Part shown: piece by piece, positions 43,625 to 52,353 of the stretch
Layout: the number at the start of each line of letters is the position of its first letter
Position numbering within the stretch: the first letter of the stretch is position 1
Origin: Dictyobacter aurantiacus
GTDB lineage: Bacteria; Chloroflexota; Ktedonobacteria; Ktedonobacterales; Ktedonobacteraceae
Direction of reading: 5' to 3'
DNA length: 64,000 bases
NCBI RefSeq assembly: GCF_003967515.1
Contig: NZ_BIFQ01000001.1
Coordinates: forward strand, 2,852,001-2,916,000
The notes under the pieces: generated by a model
Databases searched by the model: none
Told to the model about the DNA's origin: nothing
Seen by the model: the letters and a program-made list of their open reading frames with translations, nothing else
Position numbers and translations under genes: made by a program

Positions 43625-43700
43625 TCCCAGCAACGAATAGAGGGATGCCCGTGGAGCCGCAACAGCGGCTCCACGGGCATCCCTCTATTCGTTGCTGGGA
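43625..43700. repeat. 36-bp perfect giant hairpin
   Basis: Arms 43625-43660 and 43665-43700 perfectly complementary, 4-nt loop AACA. It lies in the spacer between yciH and the hypothetical gene at 43059 (both minus). Confidence 0.95.
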
Positions 43701-43707
43701 GGTGTCC

Positions 43708-43856
43708 AAAAACTAATAAAGGAGTGAGTGCCGAAGATGCGGCATTATGTGTACCCTTATAAAAGACTTTAGAGCACCGTGGGTGCTCAAAAACTAATCA
43801 AGGTGTGAGTGCGGAAGGTGCGCAACCGCGCACCTTCCGCACTCACACCTTGATTA
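43708..43856. repeat. imperfect direct repeat ending in a 29-bp hairpin
   Basis: CAAAAACTAATAAAGGAGTG (from 43707) recurs about 80 bp later as CAAAAACTAATCAAGGTGTG (43788). The second copy forms a 29-bp perfect hairpin (43795-43823 with 43828-43856, loop AACC), while the first lacks an inverted partner. Confidence 0.85.
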
Positions 43857-43890
43857 AAGAATGGGGGCGCCTGCGCTCCCCAGGCCCGGC

Positions 43891-43931
43891 TAAGTGCAAC
43901 AGGTGGGCACAGCGACCACCTGTTGCACTTA
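43891..43931 (-). terminator. 16-bp hairpin containing the yciH stop codon
   Basis: Arms 43891-43906 and 43916-43931 perfectly complementary. The right arm contains the TAA of yciH (43929-43931). Next comes a GGGGAGCGCAGGCGCCCC short hairpin, then the 29-bp hairpin. Confidence 0.85.
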
Positions 43932-44285
43932 GCCCCCCGCTCTCTTTACTTTGTAGCCGAGGCTGGTCAGCTTTTCCTGAATTTTGTCACAGTGGTCGCC
44001 CTGGATCTCAACATTGCCATCTTTAATAGTGCCGCCGGTACCGCATAGCTTCTTCAGCTGTTGCGCCAGCGTCGTCAGTTCGTTACCCTGGTCGGGTAGC
44101 CCGGTGATCACCGTGACGGTCTTTCCACCACGTCCTTTGCGATCACGCATAATGCGCACGATTCCATCACTCTTCTTCTTAGGGGCCGCTGCTTGATCGC
44201 ATCGGCAATTCTTATATGGCTGTCCGCATTGGGGACAGGTTGAGACGCGGCCACTGTCGGTTGAATATACTATGCGATCTGGCAT
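43929..44285 (-). CDS. yciH: SUI1/YciH family translation factor
   Basis: A 118-residue bacterial homologue of eukaryotic eIF1. The N-terminus has a small Zn-ribbon-like CPQCGQPYKNCRC, seen in some bacterial and archaeal members. The SUI1 fold is GRGGKTVTVITGLP and KKLCGTGGTIKDGNVEIQGD. The family checks start-codon selection in eukaryotes and archaea; in bacteria YciH may affect translation initiation under stress, though its role is not settled. Its stop codon lies within a strong hairpin. A 500-bp spacer lies upstream. Confidence 0.93.
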   Translation of the reverse strand: MPDRIVYSTDSGRVSTCPQCGQPYKNCRCDQAAAPKKKSDGIVRIMRDRKGRGGKTVTVITGLPDQGNELTTLAQQLKKLCGTGGTIKDGNVEIQGDHCDKIQEKLTSLGYKVKRAGG

Positions 44286-44820
44286 CTACTGTTTCTTCTC
44301 CTCTCATCATCTGCTCTGTATTGTACCATAGTACCATAACAACTACACATATTTTTTTCAATTTTACTGCTGTGTTTATATTCATCGTTTTTATCCTATT
44401 CAATATATGATGCACCTCATAACAGCTTTCGAATGAGCAAAATGCGCAGGTGAGTATTGAAAACGTGTATTGCATATTTTCGTTACCTCGACTACAATGG
44501 CTATAGAAGATATGCCCGCGTCCGCTTTAGTGTTTAGTGCAGAAGCAATTATTTTCGTAGTTAGAGCAAACATAGAAAAATAGGTATTTAATCTCAACCT
44601 GACACTAATTCAAAAAAACAGCCGTGTATGTATATGTAAGATTACGCTACACCATCAGATGAGCAATGTCGCTCTCGTTGTAAGAGTGAGGTTCCCTTCT
44701 TCTCTACACACATGCTTCAACGTGCTTGTCGTGCCCGGGTCAGTCGCACGAATCGCGTTGCTGATGGCTTCTTGACCGCGTGTGATGGAACAGCTTGTAT
44801 ATTTTAGCATGGGGATGGTA
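44286..44820. other. long AT-rich spacer, divergent promoters expected
   Basis: About 530 bp between yciH (minus) and the kinase gene (plus). No gene, repeat or hairpin was seen. One 65-codon minus frame has no ribosome site and is not counted. Confidence 0.5.
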
Positions 44821-46101
44821 ATGCAACAGCTAGAACAGGTCACTCTTGGACACTATCAAATCCTGAAGCGTCTGGCACGTGGGGGAATGTCTGAGATTTA
44901 TCTCGCACGTGACACTGCTAACGATCAGGTCGTTGCTGTGAAGTTAGTGAATACAGGGGCAGGTGACTATTACGAGCGTTTCCGCGCTGAAGTAAAGGCG
45001 CAAGCTGCCTTTAACCACGAACATATCTTACCCGTCCTGGATTACGGCGAATTTGATTCGTGGTGTTATATGATTACCCCCTATATTGAGGATGGAACGC
45101 TGAGCGAGCGTTTGCAGCAGGGCTGCCTTTCGCTGGCTGAAGCCGAGCAGGTGCTGGCGCAATTATCACAGGCGCTGCACTATGCTCATGAAAAAGGAAT
45201 CGTCCATCGAGATATCAAGCCCTCTAATGTGTTGATGCGGGATGGCACCCATGTTTATCTGTCCGATTTTGGACTGGTGAAACGGGTGGGTGAAGATAAC
45301 GGCCTGACATTGACCGGCTACCTGATTGGTACTCCCGAATATATGGCACCAGAACTGGCCGAGTGTGAAGCGTCACCGTGTAGCGATGTCTATGCGTTAG
45401 GCATCTTGATGTACGAGATGCTTTCTGGCCGTGTCCCTTTTAAAGCTAACACCCCGATAGCTGTTTACATGCGGCATATTCGCGATCTGCCTGACCCACC
45501 ATCCATCTATAATCCGTCTATCCCTCCCGAGGTAGAGGCGGTAATTTTCCAGGCCCTGGAAAAGGATCCAGATCATCGTTTTCAGTCGGCCCAGGAGTTT
45601 TACCTGGCGTACGCACAGGCGGTGAGACTGGCTGAAGAGCACCGCTTGCATGCCGCAGCCATGCCTACCCAGGTCAATCGCTTTGACCTGGAGAAGCCGC
45701 GCGTAACCATTGTGCGCCAGAAGCATCGTATATTGCGTGGACGTTTTCTGTTTACCCTCTTGCTGTTGCCTTTATTGTTGGTGACATTACCTGCCATATT
45801 GCATTTCAGCCTGGGTTCACAGGGATTCAAGATGTCAATCTGGGGAGCCGATGCGGCTCCCCCTTCCCATCAGCATGTAATATCAACTAATGCTGTAAAT
45901 ACAAATCAGAAGCCAGCTATGCCGCCGACTCCTGCGCCACAATCCACCAATCCATCTGTTACTCAGGCACCAGCTCAAACCATTTCAAATAGTGGCAATA
46001 ATCAGAATGTTGCGGGTAATAAGGATGGCCCGAAAGCAAAGGCGAAAGCGTCTCGTCCTCCTGCGGCGCCCAGGCAGCCCGGGAAGGGGCCTAAAAAGTA
46101 A
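44821..46101 (+). CDS. transmembrane Ser/Thr protein kinase
   Basis: A 426-residue Hanks-type kinase. The glycine-rich loop RGGMSEIYLARD starts at about 20, the ATP-binding lysine is Lys41 (VAVKLV), HRDIKPSN has catalytic Asp131, DFG is at 149-151 and GTPEYMAPE begins the activation segment end. The catalytic part ends near 275. A membrane helix lies at about 305-327 (FTLLLLPLLLVTLPAILHF), then an extracellular Pro/Thr/Asn-rich tail (TPAPQSTNPSVTQAPAQ) without a known domain. The start at 44821 follows GGGGATGGTA. It is followed within 165 bp by a second kinase, so signalling genes are paired. Confidence 0.95.
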   Translation: MQQLEQVTLGHYQILKRLARGGMSEIYLARDTANDQVVAVKLVNTGAGDYYERFRAEVKAQAAFNHEHILPVLDYGEFDSWCYMITPYIEDGTLSERLQQGCLSLAEAEQVLAQLSQALHYAHEKGIVHRDIKPSNVLMRDGTHVYLSDFGLVKRVGEDNGLTLTGYLIGTPEYMAPELAECEASPCSDVYALGILMYEMLSGRVPFKANTPIAVYMRHIRDLPDPPSIYNPSIPPEVEAVIFQALEKDPDHRFQSAQEFYLAYAQAVRLAEEHRLHAAAMPTQVNRFDLEKPRVTIVRQKHRILRGRFLFTLLLLPLLLVTLPAILHFSLGSQGFKMSIWGADAAPPSHQHVISTNAVNTNQKPAMPPTPAPQSTNPSVTQAPAQTISNSGNNQNVAGNKDGPKAKAKASRPPAAPRQPGKGPKK

Positions 46102-46264
46102 GTTCTGGCACAAGGTGCGCGCTCTTCCCTGCTGTTTCATCTTTTCTGAAATTGACACTTTTCGCATAAATGCGTGTATATTTGTGCATCTACGCATCTG
46201 GTCGCTGCGTATTATAGGTATTGTTTTCCATCATATTGCCAGCGACAGAAGGATGCTGATTGCT

Positions 46265-48259
46265 ATGCCCGGTCTAGTAGGAACAGTTGTTAAACAATAT
46301 CATATTCAACGTCTGCTCGGTAGCGGCGGCATGTCAGAGGTCTATCTGGCATATGACGAGGTTACTGAGCAGTATGTTGCCGTCAAAGTTATGACCGGCT
46401 ATGCGGCAGACTATCTCGAACGTTTCCGTCGCGAGGCGGAGGCCATTGATAAACTGCAACATCCCCATATCCTTCCCGCGCTCGACTATGAAGAATGTGA
46501 GCCCTGGCATATGCTGGTGATGCTGTATGCTCCAGGTGGCACTCTACGCGATGTGCTGACCAAGGGTCCGCTTGATCCAGATGAGGCTGGTGTGCTGTTC
46601 GAACAGATCGCCAGTGCTGTTCAGTTCGCCCATGATAATGGTGTGTTGCATCGGGATATCAAGCCTTCTAACATTCTGTTGCGCGATCGTAGCCATGCCT
46701 ACCTGGCCGATTTCGGACTGGCAAAGCTAGTTGATGCGACGGGAGAACTGACGCGTACGGGTGTGTTGATGGGGACTCCAGAGTATATGGCGCCCGATCT
46801 GGCTACTGCTCCCGCAACTGTTAGTACAGATGTCTATTCGCTGGGTATCCTGCTCTATCAGATGTTGACGGCCCGTTTGCCTTTCGAGGCTGAGACGCCG
46901 GTTGCTGTATTCTGGAAGCAATTGCACGATGAACCATTGCCTCCTTCTTTACACAATCCGACGTTGACACGCGCGATTGATCGCGTGGTGTTGCGGGCAC
47001 TGACTAAAGATCCAACCCGGCGTTACACATCTGCTATTGAATTGGCGCAGGCGTATAAGCTGGCGTTGCTGGCTTCTATTGAAGAGGAAATTCACTCGTC
47101 CTCCCTCAATCTAGATGTTAAGTCGGAGTATGAGCCGGTGGTGCTGGCTGATAGCGTCAGTTTGCCTGATTCTGTGCTGGTCCATGCGGAGGCGCCCGCC
47201 GTTTCTGAACCGCCTCGGCGACGACGGCGCGATACCCTTTTTTCTCCCGCCAGGCGCATGATGACCTCCCGACCTGTACTGCCTGTTGTCGCGAGACGCC
47301 GGGCAACGCGGCGCGCCCGTCGGCTGGCGTACGCGACCCCTGCTGTTCTGGATCCTGATTCTTCGATGCCGCAATCGCCAGAGGCCGCATCAATTCATAC
47401 AGAGACGCTCGCGCCACGCCGCCGTCGCCGTATTCGTGGACGCTCCCCCACAGTGACGGAACGGCCACATAAGAGTTCCAGGGCGACGCGCCGTACTCAT
47501 ATTGTCCCAGGCATTATCGGGGCCGGTATTCTGCTCTTTATCATTTTGCCGTTGAGCGTTATGTACTACCTGTATGCTACACGGCCCATCGCCACTGTTA
47601 TTGGGAATGCCCATTCGGTACCGGTTGCCAGTTCTCCCCAGTCGGTGGGACGTATAAATTCAAAAACAGCCCCTCCAGCAGCAAAATCTGATAATCCTGC
47701 TGCGTCGGGACCGCTGCTCCTGCAGGACGATCTGACCAGTAATACGAATGGTCGCTGGTCCGAGGCGCCCGGTAGTTGTTCCTTCGCTTATGGATCGTAC
47801 CGCGTCATGCATAGTCCGGGCTCGGCTGAGCTTCCCTGCGCTTTGATCTCTCCGCTGATCGGGGATGCCAGCGTTCAGGTGAACGCCTCTTTGCTGTCCG
47901 GTGACACGGTGGATATGCTGCTGAGGTTGCGTGGTGAACAATATTATATGCTTCAGTTGAATAGCGCGGGGCAAATCTCGTTCCTGCGCCATGATGCCGG
48001 GGCCGCCCAGGATCAGTATGTGACCCTGCTCAAGCCTACGGCCAGTAGCGCCATCGTGCCTGGCTCGGGTATCAATACGTTACTGGTGCAGGCACAGGGG
48101 AGCGACTTCAAGTTCTATGTCAACGGCATCTTCCTGGGCGAGGTCCGGGATGCAAACTACAAGAGCGGTCAACTGGCTTTTCAGGTGAATAGCGCTTCAA
48201 CTACAGAGCAGGCTATAGCCAGCTTTACGCACTTCAAACTCTCCGCTCCCACCCCTTAA
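46265..48259 (+). CDS. transmembrane Ser/Thr kinase with lectin-like outside domain
   Basis: A 664-residue kinase. Residues 1-275 form the kinase domain (GSGGMSEVYLAYD, Lys41, HRDIKPSN, DFGLAK, GTPEYMAPD). A basic, Arg-rich juxtamembrane stretch of about 140 residues (RRRRRDT, RRATRRARR) follows, then a membrane helix near 422-446 (GIIGAGILLFIILPLSVMYYL). The outside part of about 170 residues (QDDLTSNTNGRWSEAPGSCS onward to FHLGEV-like beta strands) resembles concanavalin-like LamG/DUF1080 sandwiches that bind sugars. Sensing of a surface or extracellular glycan is thus plausible. The ATG at 46265 is chosen by domain start and the AAGGA upstream; an earlier frame is not credible. Confidence 0.93.
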   Translation: MPGLVGTVVKQYHIQRLLGSGGMSEVYLAYDEVTEQYVAVKVMTGYAADYLERFRREAEAIDKLQHPHILPALDYEECEPWHMLVMLYAPGGTLRDVLTKGPLDPDEAGVLFEQIASAVQFAHDNGVLHRDIKPSNILLRDRSHAYLADFGLAKLVDATGELTRTGVLMGTPEYMAPDLATAPATVSTDVYSLGILLYQMLTARLPFEAETPVAVFWKQLHDEPLPPSLHNPTLTRAIDRVVLRALTKDPTRRYTSAIELAQAYKLALLASIEEEIHSSSLNLDVKSEYEPVVLADSVSLPDSVLVHAEAPAVSEPPRRRRRDTLFSPARRMMTSRPVLPVVARRRATRRARRLAYATPAVLDPDSSMPQSPEAASIHTETLAPRRRRRIRGRSPTVTERPHKSSRATRRTHIVPGIIGAGILLFIILPLSVMYYLYATRPIATVIGNAHSVPVASSPQSVGRINSKTAPPAAKSDNPAASGPLLLQDDLTSNTNGRWSEAPGSCSFAYGSYRVMHSPGSAELPCALISPLIGDASVQVNASLLSGDTVDMLLRLRGEQYYMLQLNSAGQISFLRHDAGAAQDQYVTLLKPTASSAIVPGSGINTLLVQAQGSDFKFYVNGIFLGEVRDANYKSGQLAFQVNSASTTEQAIASFTHFKLSAPTP

Positions 48260-48386
48260 TCGCTGTAGTGGAATCTCTAAATCTCTACAGCGCTTCAGCT
48301 TTTGACAGATTTTTGTAGATTTGCGGTTGATAAATTCCCACATACCGCGCTATGATATGAGAGGCATCCTACAGAAGTCAACTTGA

Positions 48387-48514
48387 GGGGTGCAGGGTCC
48401 TCCCTGCCGGGGTGTGGGGTGTCCCCACCAAACTTCTTTTTCTCTTTTTTCGCGCCGCCGCAGGCGGCGCGAGAGGAGAAAGGAGAGCATGGGGACACCC
48501 CACACCCCGGCAGG
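48387..48514. repeat. inverted pair of dispersed GC-rich repeats
   Basis: GGGGTGCAGGGTCCTCCCTG onward (48387-48427) is followed by an inverted copy (48490-48514; 25 bp). Between them are complementary purine and pyrimidine tracts around GCGCCGCCGCAGGCGGCGC, so the whole could fold as one long hairpin of about 128 nt. It lies before hemE. A similar half-element is at 62842. Confidence 0.85.
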
Positions 48515-48632
48515 AGGACTGACCGCCCTCCTGCACTACCCGCACTGGGAGTGCAGAGGGCTAGCCCTCTGCTTAATAACGCTTATGCGAGACCCCCCTG
48601 GTGGATGTGCAAAAATCTGACAAGGAACATTT

Positions 48633-49715
48633 ATGCAACAAGATAGAATACCTGCCTCTACCGCCCGATCGTCGCATGTTCCTTCAACTGGCGTTGCGCG
48701 TTTTCTGGCCGCCTGCCGGCATGAGCAGCCCGATGCAACCCCAATCTGGTTCATGCGCCAGGCCGGTCGTAGCTCGAAAGGGTATCATGAGCTACGCGAA
48801 AAATACGATGTCTTAACCCTCATCAAAACTCCTGAGCTGTGTACCCGCATGACTATGATGCCGGTCGAGAGCTTTGGGGTTGATGGGGCAGTTCTCTACG
48901 CCGATATCATGCTGCCTCTAGAAGGTATGGGCATTGATTTTGAATTGCGTACCGAGGGACCCGTGATCCATAACCCGATCCGTTCCGCTCAAGATGTGGA
49001 GGCGCTGCGCTTGATGAACATTGAGGAGTCTGTGCCCTATATCCTTGAGTCTCTGCGCCTGGTGCGGCGTGAATTGGAGGGGAAGCAGGCCGTGATCGGC
49101 GTCTCGGGCGGACCCTTTACGCTGGCCTGTTATATGATCGAGGGCAAGCCTTCGCGCGATTACGCGACCGCCAAGTCTCTTATGTATAGCCAGCCTGACC
49201 TCTGGCATACCTTGATGGAGAAGGTGACCGGTGTTGTCACCGAGTATGTCCTGGCGCAGATCTCTGCGGGGGCCGACGTGATCCAGATCTTTGAGAGCTG
49301 GATTGGGACGCTGGGTCCCAGCGCCTATCGCCGCTTTGTGCTGCCCTATACACAGCGGATCTTCGCGGCCATCAAACAGACGGGCGCGCCGGCGATCCAT
49401 TTTGGGACCGGCGCGGCATCCTTGCTGGAAAATATGGCTGAAGCTGGCGGCGACGTTATTAGCGTTGATTGGCGTGTCGAGCTGGATACGGCCTGGGAGC
49501 GCATCGGCCTGGAGCGAGGCATCCAGGGCAACCTGGACCCGACCCTGCTGTTGACCTCCTGGCCTGTGGTAGAGGCTGGTATGCAGGATGTGTTGCGTCG
49601 GGCGGCCAATCGGCCTGGCCATATCTTCAATCTGGGACATGGCATCCCGATGGCGGCCGATCCCGACTTGCTGCGCCGCCTGGTTGAAGCTGTCCATGAA
49701 ACGACAAAGAGATAA
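48633..49715 (+). CDS. hemE: uroporphyrinogen decarboxylase
   Basis: A 360-residue HemE, converting uroporphyrinogen III to coproporphyrinogen III. The active-site MRQAGR motif is in PIWFMRQAGRSSKGYHELR at about 45-64. FADI-like LYADIMLPLEGMGID, the SGGPFTLACYMIEG segment and the C-terminal FNLGHGIPM stretch are standard. The 25-residue N-terminus is longer than average. The ribosome site AAGGAAC precedes ATG. hemH follows after 12 bp, so the two are one operon. Confidence 0.95.
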   Translation: MQQDRIPASTARSSHVPSTGVARFLAACRHEQPDATPIWFMRQAGRSSKGYHELREKYDVLTLIKTPELCTRMTMMPVESFGVDGAVLYADIMLPLEGMGIDFELRTEGPVIHNPIRSAQDVEALRLMNIEESVPYILESLRLVRRELEGKQAVIGVSGGPFTLACYMIEGKPSRDYATAKSLMYSQPDLWHTLMEKVTGVVTEYVLAQISAGADVIQIFESWIGTLGPSAYRRFVLPYTQRIFAAIKQTGAPAIHFGTGAASLLENMAEAGGDVISVDWRVELDTAWERIGLERGIQGNLDPTLLLTSWPVVEAGMQDVLRRAANRPGHIFNLGHGIPMAADPDLLRRLVEAVHETTKR

Positions 49716-49727
49716 GGGAAGAAACAG

Positions 49728-50666
49728 ATGACAAAGAAACACGTTGGCGTCATGTTGATGACGTATGGTTCGCCGGCTACCCTGGATGATATTCCTGCCT
49801 ATATTAAGAATGTGTATGGTGGCCGAGAGCCTTCTGAAGAGGTATTGACCGAGTTCCGGCGTCGCTATGCCTTGATCGGCGGCTCGCCATTGATCCGCAT
49901 TACGCGCGATCAGGCTGAGGCGCTGGAGCAGGAGTTGAACGCGAACAGTACCAATGGTACCACCTACCATGTGACCGCCGGTATGCGTTTCTCGCCACCG
50001 TTCGTGGCAGATATGGTACCCGAGACGGCCGCCGGCGCGCAATACCTGGTGGGCATCATTATGTCGCCCCAGTATTCGCCGATTATCATGAGCGGTTACA
50101 TCAAAACGCTGCGGCAGGCCTATGAAAATCTGCACCGCGATGACCTGCAGCTGAAGATCTCGACCGACTGGCACCTGCAGCCTTTCTTCATCCAGGCGGT
50201 GGCCGAGCGCGTTCAGCAGGCGCTGGCACGCTTTCCCAAAGACGTGCGCGACCAGGTTCCTGTGCTGCTAACCGCCCACAGCATGCCCAAACGCGTCATC
50301 GAGAACGAACCAGACTATATCAATCACCTCAAAGAGACCGCCGCCGAGATCGCCAAACGCGCGGGGCTGGCCGATGATCGCTGGATGTTCTGTTATCAGA
50401 GCGCCGGTCACACCCCCGAAGAATGGCTTAAGCCAGACTTCGCCGATGTCATGCCCGAATTAAAAGAGGCTGGCAAACAACACGTCTTGATCGCCCCCGT
50501 CCAGTTCCTGGCCGATCACCTGGAGATCCTCTACGACATCGAAGTTGGCGCCCGCGAACAGGCAGAAGAGCACGGCATCCGGTTCGCTCGCATCGAATCC
50601 CTCAACACCAGCCCCCTCTTCATCAAAGCCCTCGCCGCCGTCGTCCACGACACATTGGCCCAGTAG
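49728..50666 (+). CDS. hemH: ferrochelatase (coproporphyrin or protoporphyrin)
   Basis: A 312-residue HemH. GVMLMTYGSPATLDDIPAYI opens the protein; LLTAHSMPKRVI contains the catalytic His of the family, and QFLADHLEILYDI the conserved Glu. Adjacent hemE and hemH occur in both the classical and the coproporphyrin-dependent (monoderm) haem pathway. The absence of a hemY/hemG next to it leaves open which iron acceptor is used. The last 100 bp run into a hairpin region. A neighbouring lipoprotein gene is convergent. Confidence 0.95.
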   Translation: MTKKHVGVMLMTYGSPATLDDIPAYIKNVYGGREPSEEVLTEFRRRYALIGGSPLIRITRDQAEALEQELNANSTNGTTYHVTAGMRFSPPFVADMVPETAAGAQYLVGIIMSPQYSPIIMSGYIKTLRQAYENLHRDDLQLKISTDWHLQPFFIQAVAERVQQALARFPKDVRDQVPVLLTAHSMPKRVIENEPDYINHLKETAAEIAKRAGLADDRWMFCYQSAGHTPEEWLKPDFADVMPELKEAGKQHVLIAPVQFLADHLEILYDIEVGAREQAEEHGIRFARIESLNTSPLFIKALAAVVHDTLAQ

Positions 50667-50672
50667 GTAATT

Positions 50673-50720
50673 CGATAAGTGATAAAAAATGCGCTGCAGC
50701 ACATTTTTTATCACTTATCG
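50673..50720. terminator. 19-bp hairpin behind hemH
   Basis: Arms 50673-50691 and 50702-50720 perfectly complementary with a 10-nt centre containing GCTGCAGC. The left arm has AAAAAA and the right arm TTTTTT, so it may work in both directions. Confidence 0.85.
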
Positions 50721-50730
50721 TCATGTATAT

Positions 50731-50855
50731 GCACATGCGTCTACACATTTTGCCAGCTTTATATGTATGTGCGCATATGGAGACAGGCCGCGCTCAGCTC
50801 GGCGCGGGCGCACATGCGTCTACACATTTTGCCAGCTTTATATGTATGTGCGCAT
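50731..50855. repeat. 46-bp perfect direct repeat
   Basis: The 46-bp sequence starting GCACATGCGTCTACACATTT occurs at 50731-50776 and, identical, at 50810-50855 (offset 79). The second copy leads directly into a 35-bp hairpin; the first does not have a matching arm. Confidence 0.92.
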
Positions 50856-50910
50856 CGGTGGACAGGTTGCGCTCAGCGCAACCTGTCCACCGATGCGCAC
50901 ATACATATAA
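50838..50910. repeat. 35-bp perfect giant hairpin
   Basis: Arms 50838-50872 and 50876-50910 perfectly complementary with a loop of only TCA. Its outer end overlaps the direct repeat at 50810-50855. Next comes a shorter GC hairpin (50909-50944). Confidence 0.95.
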
Positions 50911-50944
50911 AAATGTGGGGCCGCGTCAGCGGCCCCACATTTTT
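50909..50944 (-). terminator. terminator overlapping the lipoprotein stop codon
   Basis: 16-bp perfect stem AAAAATGTGGGGCCGC with complement, loop GTCA. On the minus strand the T-run is in the right place, TTTTTATAT. The right arm reaches into the stop codon of the lipoprotein gene (50943-50945). The 35-bp hairpin follows. Confidence 0.92.
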
Positions 50945-52133
50945 AAGAAAGCAGCATTGCAATCTGCTTCGCATCAGTGGCGCTGATCGCGCCACTGATG
51001 CGATACCCCACCCCTTTTTCGGTCCATGAGAGGGTGGTATTTCCGTTGGAGTTATAGAGGTTGCCATTGCCGCCACGTATCGTGGTCGCCGTACCGCGAC
51101 CGGGCAGATTGGCCAGCGGCTTCCCTTCGGCCAGCGTAAAAGCCTGGCTGCCCTTCATATAGCTTAAAGTATAGGTTTGCAGACCAGGAGTTCCCAGCGC
51201 GGTGACGCCAGTCAGCGTGTATTCGCCCTGATCGGCCGGGATACTCAGGAGATGATAACCCGCCTGCTTCTGGGCCTGGGCAAGCGTTAGCTTGCCCGTG
51301 TCCTGATTCCCACTGAGATCTGATAATGGACGCGTCTTTGTGCCTGTGGGAGCTGTAAAGGTAAACAATTTATTGTCCACCTGCTTATTCAGCTCCAGTT
51401 GTGGGATGTCGACCGTGATCTTTCCCAGGTTATTGATATTCAGATCAACTTTCAGTGGTAGCCGGGTCGCATTGTCGACGTAGATCTCGCCGCTATAGTT
51501 AAAGCTCGTGGTATCAGCGCCACTATCGCTGGTACGCGGCACGACATGGATGTCCGAGGCCGTGCGCCCATTAACCCGGGTCGAAGAAGAGCGCAGGGTA
51601 CCATTGCTATGATCAAAGATACTCTGAATGACGTTGAGCAGACTCTGGCTCTGGCCGCCGGTAGAGCCGGCGATTCCCCTGCTCTGCGTATCGGGTGTAT
51701 TGGCGTCGTGGCTCACTTTTCCTGTATACACTACTTTTTTTGCCGGATCATACTGCCATATCTGCTGTCCATCGCTTACCGATAGGGCACCCGCACTCAC
51801 CTGCGCCAGGGTCGATTTCAGGACAGTGGTACGGCTCTTATCGGGGGCCGCCTTCCACAGCTCGGTTTCAACTGTGCCATTGAAGGCCTGGCTCGCGCTG
51901 TCCAGATTGAAGATGCCATGCAGCGTTTTCGCGTTATCCAGTGTATGCGTCATCGTATCCAGCATATTCTGTCCGGGTCCGCTAGCGACGGTAGGAGTGG
52001 GTTTCGCGGGCGTTTCTGTCGGAGTCGGCGCTGTCTTTGACGTGCTACCGCTGCCACAGCCCGCCAGCATCAGCAAAACGAGCAGCAAAGCTATCACCGA
52101 TAGCGCACCAGCCCTCCGATGCGAGAGGTTCAT
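50943..52133 (-). CDS. lipoprotein with LolA-like domain
   Basis: A 396-residue lipoprotein. Signal peptide with lipobox LMLAGC near residue 25, then a Thr/Pro-rich linker (TPTETPAKPTPT). The body shows a LolA-/DUF2092-like arrangement: a first domain (MLDTMTHTLDNAKTLHGIFN, then YDPAKKVVYTGKV and LPLKVDLNINNLGKI) resembling lipoprotein carriers, and a second beta-rich domain near the C-terminus. It is anchored outside the membrane. Role unknown; similar proteins act in envelope or sporulation processes in Gram-positives. The ATG at 52133 is preferred (AAGGAG upstream). Confidence 0.85.
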   Translation of the reverse strand: MNLSHRRAGALSVIALLLVLLMLAGCGSGSTSKTAPTPTETPAKPTPTVASGPGQNMLDTMTHTLDNAKTLHGIFNLDSASQAFNGTVETELWKAAPDKSRTTVLKSTLAQVSAGALSVSDGQQIWQYDPAKKVVYTGKVSHDANTPDTQSRGIAGSTGGQSQSLLNVIQSIFDHSNGTLRSSSTRVNGRTASDIHVVPRTSDSGADTTSFNYSGEIYVDNATRLPLKVDLNINNLGKITVDIPQLELNKQVDNKLFTFTAPTGTKTRPLSDLSGNQDTGKLTLAQAQKQAGYHLLSIPADQGEYTLTGVTALGTPGLQTYTLSYMKGSQAFTLAEGKPLANLPGRGTATTIRGGNGNLYNSNGNTTLSWTEKGVGYRISGAISATDAKQIAMLLS

Positions 52134-52274
52134 AGAGAGAGCTCCTTTTATAGAGAGAAGGAACATCGCGCATGTCCCAATTTGTATTTATTTGTTACTA
52201 GACAGTATATCATGCAGCAAAAGATAACAATATGTAACCTTTTGTGGCTGAAAGGAGCATTCGCGCTCTCGCAC

Positions 52275-52308
52275 AGGCGGCCGCATGCGCGGCCGCCCTC
52301 GTTTTTTT
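52275..52308 (+). terminator. GC hairpin with T7
   Basis: AGGCGGCCGC with GCGGCCGCCT around an ATGC centre, then TCGTTTTTTT. A textbook intrinsic terminator on the plus strand although no plus-strand gene lies upstream. A related segment (GTGCGCGGCCACCCTCGTTT) occurs at about 52491. Confidence 0.8.
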
Positions 52309-52353
52309 AGTGTTGGTGCATGGGGCGCTTGACGCGCCCCATGCACCAACACT
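52309..52353. repeat. 20-bp perfect hairpin, GTTGGTGCAT family
   Basis: Arms 52309-52328 and 52334-52353 perfectly complementary, 5-nt loop. It starts one base after the T-run of the preceding hairpin. The core is shared with 16328 and 56333. Confidence 0.88.

Noticed and set aside
48918-50174. 418-codon open frame on the minus strand
   Set aside because: It lies antisense to hemE and hemH, both clear by motif, and its protein has the Gln/Arg/His-rich composition of a mirror frame.
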